Source: Geobacter sp.
Lineage (GTDB): Bacteria; Desulfobacterota; Desulfuromonadia; Geobacterales; DSM-12255
Direction: 5' to 3'
NCBI GenBank assembly: GCA_009886125.1
Contig: VFJK01000005.1
Location: 1-43,657, forward strand
DNA length: 43,657 bases
Shown: positions 26,130-35,470 of the stretch, in pieces
How positions within the stretch are numbered: the first letter of the stretch is position 1
Layout of the letters: the number at the start of each line of letters is the position of its first letter
Notes under the pieces: generated by a model
Told to the model about the DNA's origin: nothing
Seen by the model: only the letters and a program-made list of their open reading frames with translations
Databases searched by the model: none
Translations under genes and position numbers: made by a program

Positions 26130-28419
26130 CCTCTTTCCTCCCTCCCGATGCTTTCTCCTTGAATGCAGGCTGCGGATAATCGATCCGGTGATGATATATA
26201 CCGGCAAGAATCTGATTGAAACTCCATGCAATCTGATGGAGGTTTTTAAGAGTCAGTTCACACTCGTCCAGCTGACCGTCAATAAATATGTTGTTTATGA
26301 TCTTCTGAACCAGGCCCTGTATCCTGGCAGGAGATGCATCGGCAAGTGTTCTTGAGGCTGCTTCGACATTGTCGGCAAGAAGAACAAGACCAGCCTCTTT
26401 TGTCTGGGGTTTCGGCCCGTGGTAACGAAAATCATGTTCGCTGATTTCCTGACCGGGGAGAGCCTGTTCAAGGGCTTTATGATAAAAGTATTTTATCAGG
26501 CCTGTACCATGCGACTGCCTTATGATCTCGGTGATCGGATGCCCCAGTCTATGCTGCCTGGCAATTTCAGCCCCCTCTTTCACATGTGTGATAAGGATGA
26601 GAGCACTCATGCTGGGAGAGAGTTTGTCGTGGCGGTTTTCGCCTCCGGACTGGTTTTCTATGAAGTACTGCGCTTTGCTTATTTTACCGATATCATGATA
26701 ATACGCTGCCACTCTGGCAAGGAGAGGATTTGCATTTATCGCCTCGGCAGCTGCTTCCACAAGATTCCCGACAACCACGCTATGATGGTAGGTCCCCGGA
26801 GCCTTGATCATAAGTTCACGCAGAATCGGAGAGTTCAGGTTTGTCAGTTCGATAAGTTTTATATCAGTTGTATACTGAAAAAGGTTTTCAAGTAGCGGGA
26901 TAGCGCCGGAAGCAAGAACAGAAGATGCAATCCCGCCTGCAAAAGAGAAAACCAGCACATACACCGTCTGAATGGAAAATAAAGAGTGGCTGTAAAGTTG
27001 AAAGGAGAGCGCTATTGCCATATTTACAACACTGACTTTCAGACCGGCCGTGAAGATCGTACTCCTGCTGTCACAATGCCTTACGCCATGAGCGCCTATG
27101 ATACTCCCGATCATCGAGTAGAAGACGATCGGAAGAGAACCATACAGCAGTCCGGCTAATGGGGCTGTAATAGCTGAATAGACAAGAGCTACTTCCGAAT
27201 TGACAAAAATTCTCACCATTATTGCGGTAGCTGCAAAAGGAAAGATGAATAGATAGTCTGAAGTGTCAATTGAAGGAAATGCTCCTGAAAGTGATGGAGT
27301 AATCGAATATAGTGTCCTCAGGAGAAGAAAATGCCCGACTGTCAGAATTACAAGAAGAAGTATGTCTTTGTTTGAAGGTCTGAATTTTCGTATGTTCTTC
27401 AGTGCAAACCGATACGGGAAATACAGCAGTACCAGCACTATTCCCATCAGGCCTGCAGCGGTAATCAGATGACCAAGCCAGGAAGTTTCCGAGGCAATAG
27501 CGGTAAGCTTCATCTCCTGTTCGGGAGTTATCCGGTCGCCATCCCGTGCGATCATCTCACCACGTTTGATCTGGATAAGAGCAGAGCTTACTCCCTCCCT
27601 GGCCGAAGCCTTCAACTCTTCAGTTTTATCACGGTTAAAGTTCAGACTGGGCATGAGCATTCTTGACAAGACCGCTTTGACGGATGCTGATGCAGCTGCT
27701 GACGCAGAAGAGGAGAATCTCATGCTGAGCAACTGTCTTCTTGAATGATCGAGATCAACCGGATCTGAAGAGAAATTCTCCGAATGATGCGTGCCATCAG
27801 TAGTAAGGATCGAAATCCCGCTTAACTGATCTGAAAGAAAACCCGAGGTATTTGTTACGACCGGCGCCCTGTATAGCCTCTGGAGTGTGTGTTCGATATC
27901 ATGGAGGAACTGGGTATCTGATTTGATCTTTGAAAATGCCAGAAATTCGGATGGAGTGACATCTACACCTAAAAACTCTGAAAACTCTTTGCGGACTGAT
28001 TCTCTATTTGTTTCAAACCGTTTTGTATCAGTGTTTTCGAGTAAGGTGAATCCTTTTCGAAGGCGTGCATTGATATCATCGTGAAGGTTGACATTAAAGT
28101 CGTAGACAAGAGGGATTTTGGCAACTGCTTCAGACTGTTTCTCTCTCGTCAGTTTTTTGTCTTCAATCAGGTAGTCCCTGCTGGCACGTACGTCGGATAC
28201 GGCTACTTCTCCAGTCCGGTAAACTCTGGACGGAGCGTCCTGCTCTGGAGTTATAGATAGAGTAAGGATTACCGTTGTCAGGAAGAGCAGGATAAAGCGG
28301 TCGCGCTTTTCTGTCTTTTGAGAAGTGAACTTCTGGACCAGACCATCCTGCATCTGGCGCCAGAGCAGAGGGAGTGCCCTTATGCCTTGAGTATCATTTT
28401 TACTGCCTGAAGAAGGCAT
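26026..28419 (-). CDS. 7TM-HD membrane phosphohydrolase (PgpH/YqfF-like)
   Basis: The protein has 797 residues. It begins with one transmembrane helix (about 43-57) and an extracytoplasmic 7TMR-HDED domain (about 60-310). A block of seven helices (about 313-510) is followed by a cytoplasmic HD domain with HHS near 545 and YYHDIGK (His575-Asp576), with HKLSPSMSALI-like wording and further His residues. Firmicute PgpH members hydrolyse c-di-AMP. Whether that is the substrate here is inferred. The last 34 or so residues (Lys/Glu-rich tail ending LKRLGMYF) are encoded inside ybeY in another frame. A strong promoter lies upstream, and the start ATG has no obvious ribosome site. PhoH, often found next to this pair, is absent. 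Confidence 0.9.
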   Translation of the reverse strand: MPSSGSKNDTQGIRALPLLWRQMQDGLVQKFTSQKTEKRDRFILLFLTTVILTLSITPEQDAPSRVYRTGEVAVSDVRASRDYLIEDKKLTREKQSEAVAKIPLVYDFNVNLHDDINARLRKGFTLLENTDTKRFETNRESVRKEFSEFLGVDVTPSEFLAFSKIKSDTQFLHDIEHTLQRLYRAPVVTNTSGFLSDQLSGISILTTDGTHHSENFSSDPVDLDHSRRQLLSMRFSSSASAAASASVKAVLSRMLMPSLNFNRDKTEELKASAREGVSSALIQIKRGEMIARDGDRITPEQEMKLTAIASETSWLGHLITAAGLMGIVLVLLYFPYRFALKNIRKFRPSNKDILLLVILTVGHFLLLRTLYSITPSLSGAFPSIDTSDYLFIFPFAATAIMVRIFVNSEVALVYSAITAPLAGLLYGSLPIVFYSMIGSIIGAHGVRHCDSRSTIFTAGLKVSVVNMAIALSFQLYSHSLFSIQTVYVLVFSFAGGIASSVLASGAIPLLENLFQYTTDIKLIELTNLNSPILRELMIKAPGTYHHSVVVGNLVEAAAEAINANPLLARVAAYYHDIGKISKAQYFIENQSGGENRHDKLSPSMSALILITHVKEGAEIARQHRLGHPITEIIRQSHGTGLIKYFYHKALEQALPGQEISEHDFRYHGPKPQTKEAGLVLLADNVEAASRTLADASPARIQGLVQKIINNIFIDGQLDECELTLKNLHQIAWSFNQILAGIYHHRIDYPQPAFKEKASGGRKEVEHCDNEPSKTADLRGEETKAGSNEDLKRLGMYF

Positions 28420-28465
28420 TGATCATTCAACTCTGAACATCAAAATATATTTAAATCAAAGGAGA

Positions 28466-28495
28466 ACTATAGTCTTATAAACGCAAATATGTCAA
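28466..28495 (-). promoter_or_regulatory. Sigma70-type promoter for the 7TM-HD/ybeY/lnt group
   Basis: On the minus strand a perfect TTGACA (28495-28490) is followed after 18 nt by TATAGT (28471-28466), five of six matches to the -10 consensus. It lies 47 nt before the ATG at 28419 in the 217-nt gap to the divergent eno gene. No equally good promoter was seen for eno in the same gap. Confidence 0.7.
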
Positions 28496-28579
28496 CTAAT
28501 CCCTATTCATTTATAACTGCTCAGGAATTGAATCTTCTTCCATTTTTGCCTTTCAGTTGCTATAAAGATTCAATAATAA

Positions 28580-29926
<1,347 letters not shown>

Positions 29927-29946
29927 ATTCTTTCATCATAGAATCT

Positions 29947-29981
29947 AAAAAAGCCCGGCAGGTATCTGCCGGGCTTTTTTT
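29947..29981. terminator. Bidirectional intrinsic terminator between eno and maeB
   Basis: A perfect 9-bp stem GCCCGGCAG / CTGCCGGGC (29953-29961 and 29966-29974) with a GTAT loop is flanked by A6 on the left and T7 on the right. The element therefore ends in a T-run on both strands. It lies 20 nt after the eno stop and 23 nt from the stop of the convergent maeB gene. Confidence 0.95.
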
Positions 29982-30003
29982 ATTCATTGAGGGATACTCA
30001 ACA

Positions 30004-32259
30004 TCAGCAGTTCTGGGCATCCACCACTGCAAGGGCTGCCATATTAACGATATCGTTCACATCATCCCCTCGCTGCAGGACATGGACAGGTTTATTCATC
30101 CCCATAAGGATCGGACCGATAGCTTCAGCCTCCCCAAGGTGATGCAGCAGCTTGTAACAGATATTGCCTGAGTTGAGATCAGGGAATATGAGTATGTTCG
30201 CAGCCTCTTTCAGCGATGCAAACGGAAAGCTTTTCTGCAGGATCTCGGTCACCACTGCGGTATCTGACTGCATCTCACCATCAACGATAAGCTCTGGAGC
30301 CCTTTTCTTGACGATTTCAACGGCTTTCTTGACTTTAGAAGTCAGTGGATGATTTACCGAGCCGAAGTTGGAGAATGAGAGCATCGCCACAGTAGGTTCG
30401 ATATCGAGTATCGTCGCCTTTTCAGCAGCAAGGATCGCTGTCTCGGCAAGCTCTTCCGGAGTCGGATCAATACAGACAGTTGTGTCCGCCAGGAGGACGA
30501 CCTTGTTTTTGAAGACCATCATATAGAGACCGTGAACACTTGAAAGCCCGTCTTTTTTGCCGATAACTTCCAGCGCAGGACGGATTGTCTCCGGATAATG
30601 AGTGTCAATCCCGGCAAGCAGAGTGTCTGCATCACCTTGTCGGACCATCATGCAGCCAAAATGAGTGCGGGACTTCCGGGTAATGACCCTTTTCGCTTCT
30701 GAAAGGGTAAGGCCTTTTCTCTGCCGGAGACGAAACAGCTCCTCAGCATACTCATCTGATTTTTCATAGGTAGCCGGGTCAATAATGGTTACTCCGTTAA
30801 GGTCTAAGCCAAGTTCAGCAATGACAGAACGGATTTTATCCTCATTACCGACAAGAATCGGTATCGCTATACCCTCCTCGATCAGGTTCTGGGCAGCTCG
30901 CAGTATCTTCTCGTTATCCCCTTCGGGAAAAACGATCCGCTTGGGATCCGACTTTGCCTTATTGATGATGTGACGGGTGATCTCCTTCGATTTCCCCTGA
31001 GTAGACTCAAGAAGTTCGATATACTTGGCCATATCTTCGATCGGCTGACGGGCAACACCGCTGTCCATGGCTGCCTGTGCTATTGCCGGGGCTACATGAA
31101 GCAGTACCCGGGAATCGAAAGGCTTTGGAATGATGTAATCACGGCCGAAAGTAAATTTGACATTGCCGTATGCCTTGCAGACGGAGTCGGGCACCTCTTC
31201 ACGGGCAAGCTTTGCCAGAGCATGGACAGCTGCCAGCTTCATCTCTTCATTGATCGAGCTTGCATGGACATCAAGCGCTCCACGGAAGATGAAAGGGAAA
31301 CCGAGGACATTGTTGACCTGATTCGGGTAGTCGGAGCGGCCTGTGGCAATAATCACGTCTTTGCGGACCGAATGAGCCACTTCAGGAGTTATTTCCGGAT
31401 CCGGATTGGCCATGGCGAAGATAATAGGATTGGGGGCCATACTGGCAACCATCTCGGGAGTGAAGGCATCCTTTGCCGAAAGGCCGAACAGGACATCCGC
31501 ACCTGCTGCCGCCTCCTCAAGAGTCCTGAAGTGGGTATCAGCAGCAAAGAGCGCCTTGTAGGGGTTCATCCCTTCAACCCGTCCTTTGTATATGACCCCT
31601 TTCGTGTCACACATGATCATATTGTTCGGTTTGACACCAAGGGATATGGCAAGCTTCGCACATGAATTGGCCGAAGCACCGGCACCGTTGACGACTATCC
31701 GGATGTCCTCCATCTTCTTGTTAACCAGATAAAGTGCATTAATAAGCGCAGCAGAGGAGATGATGGCGGTCCCGTGCTGATCGTCATGAAAGACCGGGAT
31801 ATTCATGGTCCTCTTGAGCTCTTCCTCGATATAGAAACATTCAGGTGCCTTGATATCCTCAAGGTTGATACCACCGAAAGTCGGTTCAAGCAGTTGACAC
31901 GCCCTGATGATCTCATCCGGATTCTCGGTGTCGAGCTCGATGTCAAAGACATCGATGTCTGCGAAGCGCTTGAAGAGAATACCTTTCCCTTCCATGACCG
32001 GTTTGCTGGCCAGTGCACCCAGATTTCCGAGTCCCAGAACTGCCGTGCCGTTGGAGACAACCGCTACCAGGTTCCCCTTGGCAGTGTACTTGTATGCGTC
32101 GGCAGGGTTCTTCTCGATGGCCAGACAAGGTTCTGCAACTCCGGGGGAGTATGCCAGCGAAAGGTCCCGCGCTGTCTGACAGGGCTTTGTTGATATTACT
32201 TCTATCTTCCCTTTTCGTCCCATTGAGTGATATTCAAGTGCATCAAGCTTTTTTGTCAT
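30004..32259 (-). CDS. maeB: NADP-dependent malic enzyme with phosphotransacetylase domain (MaeB type)
   Basis: The N-terminal part (about residues 1-430) is a malic enzyme that decarboxylates malate to pyruvate. It shows [40 protein letters not shown] and the Rossmann segment [17 protein letters not shown]. The C-terminal part (about 430-751) resembles phosphate acetyltransferase ([15 protein letters not shown] and [16 protein letters not shown]). In characterised MaeB enzymes this domain is not known to work as a Pta but binds acetyl-CoA and affects oligomerisation and control. Length (751) fits the family. A ribosome site AAAGGAG lies 12 nt before the ATG. A TTGACT-N17-TAATGT candidate promoter lies at 32388-32360. 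Confidence 0.95.
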   Translation of the reverse strand: MTKKLDALEYHSMGRKGKIEVISTKPCQTARDLSLAYSPGVAEPCLAIEKNPADAYKYTAKGNLVAVVSNGTAVLGLGNLGALASKPVMEGKGILFKRFADIDVFDIELDTENPDEIIRACQLLEPTFGGINLEDIKAPECFYIEEELKRTMNIPVFHDDQHGTAIISSAALINALYLVNKKMEDIRIVVNGAGASANSCAKLAISLGVKPNNMIMCDTKGVIYKGRVEGMNPYKALFAADTHFRTLEEAAAGADVLFGLSAKDAFTPEMVASMAPNPIIFAMANPDPEITPEVAHSVRKDVIIATGRSDYPNQVNNVLGFPFIFRGALDVHASSINEEMKLAAVHALAKLAREEVPDSVCKAYGNVKFTFGRDYIIPKPFDSRVLLHVAPAIAQAAMDSGVARQPIEDMAKYIELLESTQGKSKEITRHIINKAKSDPKRIVFPEGDNEKILRAAQNLIEEGIAIPILVGNEDKIRSVIAELGLDLNGVTIIDPATYEKSDEYAEELFRLRQRKGLTLSEAKRVITRKSRTHFGCMMVRQGDADTLLAGIDTHYPETIRPALEVIGKKDGLSSVHGLYMMVFKNKVVLLADTTVCIDPTPEELAETAILAAEKATILDIEPTVAMLSFSNFGSVNHPLTSKVKKAVEIVKKRAPELIVDGEMQSDTAVVTEILQKSFPFASLKEAANILIFPDLNSGNICYKLLHHLGEAEAIGPILMGMNKPVHVLQRGDDVNDIVNMAALAVVDAQNC

Positions 32260-32573
32260 TGCTAGTAATCTCCTTTCAAGATTTCAGTTTTGATAAAAAC
32301 TCTACAGTATTTATTATGCTGGCGTTAAAACAAGGGGCTCTATCGAAGGGTTTCTAATCACATTAGCCATATAACTGGAGCAAGTCAAGTTTATTGCGAG
32401 TAAAAATATACCTTCATTCTATTTTTCATGATTATTAAAAAAGCGTGCAATTCGTTGAAATAATCTACTGTGTGAATAATAATATACCTGTCCGGAGTCC
32501 TGAAAATTGCCTGTATATTTTTTAATTATTACACTGTTTCCTGACTATTCAACCCCTATTCTGGAGAAATAAT
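32260..32573. promoter_or_regulatory. 314-nt AT-rich divergent regulatory region between maeB and the ROK gene
   Basis: No gene is seen here. On the minus strand TTGACT (32388-32383), 17 nt, then TAATGT (32365-32360) could serve maeB. On the plus strand TTGAAA (32455-32460), 16 nt, then TAATAA (32477-32482) could serve the ROK kinase gene. A GGAG ribosome site precedes the ROK start. The stretch is clearly more AT-rich than its flanks. I see no recognisable riboswitch or clear operator palindrome. Confidence 0.4.
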
Positions 32574-33536
32574 ATGAGACAAGATGCTTGCCTTGCCTTG
32601 GATATCGGTGGCACGAACCTTCGAATGGCACTGATTTCAAAAAAAGGAACCATTCTGAAACGATATCAGAGCGACTGCAGGATACTAGAAGGGCTTGCGG
32701 GGTTTCTGGACGCCATCTCATCAGGTTACGATACTTTGCTTGGAGAGGCTAAAGCGTCTGAAGTCAGGATTGTTGCGGCTGGTGCAGGCATACCCGGCCT
32801 TACGGACAACGCTGGGATGGTCATATCTTCTGTGAACCTGAAACCTCTGAATGGCTTTAATTTACGGAAATGGCTTTCAGAATTGATACAACTTCCGGTC
32901 ACCCTTTTAAACGATGCCAATGCAGCCGGCATTGCCGAACATGCATTCGGAGCTGGTCGCCCATTCGGCTCGCTCCTTCACGTTACTCTCGGCACAGGCG
33001 TAGGGAGCGCTCTTATTCTTGACAACAGGTTATGGACAGGCATTGACGGTGTAGCTTCAGAGCTTGGTCATACGACGGTAGAACCATATGGAGATCAGTG
33101 CAGCTGCGGAAATCATGGCTGCCTTGAGATGTACTCTTCTGCGACGGCAATTTTAGCAAAGGCATTAAAAGGAGTTGAGAATGGCTACGAAAGTTCGCTC
33201 TCTTCTATCCGCCGGGAAACCCTCGTATCCGCTCATATCTACGCTGCCGCTATCAATGGGGACCAACTGTCAATTGAGTGCATGGATTCTGCCGGTCGAT
33301 ACCTAGGGATTGCCAGCGCCTCTATAGTAAATCTGCTGAATCTTGAGGCAATAATCCTGGGGGGGGGTGTTTCAGAAGGCTTTGATCTGCTTGCTCCAAC
33401 CCTCAGAAAAGAGATAGACTTAAGGGCTTTTTCCCTGCCGGCAGCAAGGGTAAAGGTTTTGAAAAGCGAGCTGGGTGACAATGCCGGCATAATCGGTGCA
33501 GCTGTCGCAGCATGGGATCTCGCTGAAAAGAGATGA
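32574..33536 (+). CDS. ROK-family sugar kinase (glucokinase-like)
   Basis: This 320-residue kinase has the N-terminal phosphate-binding motif LALDIGGTNLRMALIS and LLNDANAAGIAEH with the catalytic Asp. The ROK zinc signature CSCGNHGCLE is preceded by SELGHTTVEP, and ATP-binding LGGGVSEG lies near the C-terminus. There is no N-terminal helix-turn-helix, so it is an enzyme and not a ROK repressor. Glucose is the usual substrate of such proteins, but N-acetylglucosamine, mannose or fructose cannot be excluded. GGAGAAATAAT precedes the ATG. It is the only gene on its strand between maeB and cheB, and it converges with cheB at 33534-33556. Confidence 0.92.
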   Translation: MRQDACLALDIGGTNLRMALISKKGTILKRYQSDCRILEGLAGFLDAISSGYDTLLGEAKASEVRIVAAGAGIPGLTDNAGMVISSVNLKPLNGFNLRKWLSELIQLPVTLLNDANAAGIAEHAFGAGRPFGSLLHVTLGTGVGSALILDNRLWTGIDGVASELGHTTVEPYGDQCSCGNHGCLEMYSSATAILAKALKGVENGYESSLSSIRRETLVSAHIYAAAINGDQLSIECMDSAGRYLGIASASIVNLLNLEAIILGGGVSEGFDLLAPTLRKEIDLRAFSLPAARVKVLKSELGDNAGIIGAAVAAWDLAEKR

Positions 33537-33556
33537 TGCGGGCGCTATTCGCATCA
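33534..33556. terminator. Hairpin carrying both stop codons of convergent ROK and cheB genes
   Basis: TGATGCG (33534-33540) and CGCATCA (33550-33556) form a perfect 7-bp inverted repeat around a 9-nt loop. The first three bases are the TGA stop of the ROK gene. The last three, read on the minus strand, are the TGA stop of cheB. There is no T-run, so it is at best a weak or factor-assisted terminator, and its symmetry may be chance. Confidence 0.4.
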
Positions 33557-34615
33557 GACCATCCTCATCATTGTCTCCGCAATACAACTCAGCGGGATCA
33601 CTCCATCCACCGGCACTGAATCCATGACTGCCTTGGGCATCCCGAAAACAACAGATGTCTCTTCGGACTGAACAAGAATCCGTCCTCCTGCCTTACTGAC
33701 CATCAGAGCTCCGGCTGCGCCATCCTTTCCCATACCGGTAAGCACAAAAGCAAGAACACTGCTGCCGCATGCTTCGGCAGCCGATTCAAAAAGAGCATCA
33801 ACAGACGGCGTGTGCAGAGAACCCTCCGGTTTCGCATCGAGCTTAAGCTGCAGATCATTTCCTGCCTTCATGAGTTTCAGATGTAATCCGCCCGGAGCTA
33901 TGTATACCGTCCCCGGCACAGCTAACTCTCCGTTCTGGGCCTCCTTGACTCTGATCTGGCATATGCGGTTCAGCCTGTCCGCCAAAGATGCTGTGAAGCC
34001 GACCGGCATATGCTGCACAATCAGGATCGGTGCCGGAAATGATGCAGGTATGGCACTCAGTATCGCCTGCAATGCCGGCGGACCACCTGTGGAGACACCG
34101 ATCAGCACAACATCTGTGCAGCAGCCCGTAGAAGCAGTCGTCAGTGGTTCAGCTTGAACTCCGGCAGGATTATTACCTGCAAGCTTCTTAATGTCGATGC
34201 GGGAAGCGATAAGGATTTTAGATGTCAGCTCCTTATAAAGATTATTGATCTCCATAGAGCCGCCGACAGAACCTTTATCTATGAAATCCACTGCGCCGAG
34301 ATCCAGCGCCCTCAGAGTCTGATCTCCTCCCTTGCCGGTAAGTGAACTGAGCATGATAACAGGGACCGGGCACTCCTTCATGATTCTCTCAAGCGCAGAA
34401 ATCCCGTCAAGTACCGGCATCTGTACATCAAGCGTTACGACATCGGGACGATGCTTCATAATCAGCTCGATTGCCATCTGACCATCAGAAGCTACATCGA
34501 TGATGGAAATATCATTACTGTTATCAAACATCCTGATGATTGCCCGACGAACAAAAGCCGAGTCGTCAACCACCAGGACCCTCACTTTGCCGGCAGGAGC
34601 GGTCAGAGTCGACAA
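33554..34615 (-). CDS. cheB: Chemotaxis response regulator methylesterase/deamidase CheB
   Basis: CheB removes methyl groups from, and deamidates, chemoreceptors when phosphorylated by CheA. The 353-residue protein has a receiver domain (about residues 10-130) with the DD pair at 17-18, phospho-acceptor Asp63 (TLDVQMP) and Lys114. A C-terminal esterase domain has the triad Ser175 (GVSTGG), His202 (VQHMP) and Asp298 (TGMGKDGA). The start appears to be a TTG 3 nt after the cheR stop with AGGGA upstream. It is the last gene of the chemosensory cluster and opposes CheR1 and CheR2. Confidence 0.95.
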   Translation of the reverse strand: MSTLTAPAGKVRVLVVDDSAFVRRAIIRMFDNSNDISIIDVASDGQMAIELIMKHRPDVVTLDVQMPVLDGISALERIMKECPVPVIMLSSLTGKGGDQTLRALDLGAVDFIDKGSVGGSMEINNLYKELTSKILIASRIDIKKLAGNNPAGVQAEPLTTASTGCCTDVVLIGVSTGGPPALQAILSAIPASFPAPILIVQHMPVGFTASLADRLNRICQIRVKEAQNGELAVPGTVYIAPGGLHLKLMKAGNDLQLKLDAKPEGSLHTPSVDALFESAAEACGSSVLAFVLTGMGKDGAAGALMVSKAGGRILVQSEETSVVFGMPKAVMDSVPVDGVIPLSCIAETMMRMV

Positions 34616-34618
34616 TTA

Positions 34619-35470
34619 TCAATCCCTTTTTCTGTAAATGATTGCTCCAGGATAACGAACCTGAAGGTAGCGTGATGAAGCCCCTGAGATGGACTCGGAG
34701 TGCCCAAGGAAGAGGTGTCCGTCCTTACCCATTACTCTTGCAAAGTTTTCAACTATCTTTTTTGTAGTATCTTCACTGAAATAGATAAAGACATTCCTGC
34801 AGAAGATGATATCTGCCGTATCCTTGCTGTCAAATGACTCTTGCCGCAGCAGATTGCCTACCTTGAAACTGGTCAGGCGCTTCAAAGAACTCTTCACCTG
34901 ATACCCTTCATCACATTTTGAAAAGTAGCGCTCAATAAGATGCGGTGGCGTTGTCTGAAACGCACGACCACTATATATGCCGCTGACTGCTCTTGCAATC
35001 ATCTCAGTATCAATATCAATACCGGTAATGCATACATCCCAATCCCATAGAAAATGCGATGATTCAAGAAGGATCATCGCAAGAGTGTAGACCTCTTCAC
35101 CGCTCGAACATCCTGCTGAGATAATGCGTATTTTTTTATCCTGACTCCTGGATTTTTTCTCCTTCAGCTCAGGAAGGACATGAGCATTCAGGACACTCAG
35201 CTGTGCCTCCTCACGGAAGAAATAAGTTTCATTGTTTGTAATTAAAGAGAGAAGTTTTTTATGCTCTTCACTGAAGTGGGGTGAAAATTTCAGGTGGGCA
35301 TAATAGTCAGAAAAAGTTTCGAGCCTGAGCTCCGTCAATCTTGGAGCAAGCTTGGAAGAGAGAAACCCGGCTCTTGATTCGTCAAGAATAAACCCGAACT
35401 CACCGGATACAAATTCATTTATAAGCCTGAACTCCTCAGGCCGTAATTGCGGCTTATGGAGAGATTCCAT
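34619..35470 (-). CDS. cheR: Chemoreceptor methyltransferase CheR (first copy)
   Basis: CheR methylates glutamates on chemoreceptors using S-adenosylmethionine. The 283-residue protein has the helical N-terminal domain (RLINEFVSGEFGFILDESRA) and TNNETYFFREEAQL. A SAM-binding domain follows with SAGCSSGEEVYTLAMIL and the conserved IIFCRNVFIYFSEDT. No TPR or other extra domain is attached. Its ATG directly follows the stop of the HEAT-repeat gene (TGAATG). A second cheR lies on the far side of that gene. The two copies are clearly different in sequence. Confidence 0.95.
   Translation of the reverse strand: MESLHKPQLRPEEFRLINEFVSGEFGFILDESRAGFLSSKLAPRLTELRLETFSDYYAHLKFSPHFSEEHKKLLSLITNNETYFFREEAQLSVLNAHVLPELKEKKSRSQDKKIRIISAGCSSGEEVYTLAMILLESSHFLWDWDVCITGIDIDTEMIARAVSGIYSGRAFQTTPPHLIERYFSKCDEGYQVKSSLKRLTSFKVGNLLRQESFDSKDTADIIFCRNVFIYFSEDTTKKIVENFARVMGKDGHLFLGHSESISGASSRYLQVRYPGAIIYRKRD

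Noticed and set aside
31774-32193. 139-codon plus-strand frame inside maeB
   Set aside because: It is antisense to a conserved malic enzyme domain, lacks a ribosome site and resembles nothing known.
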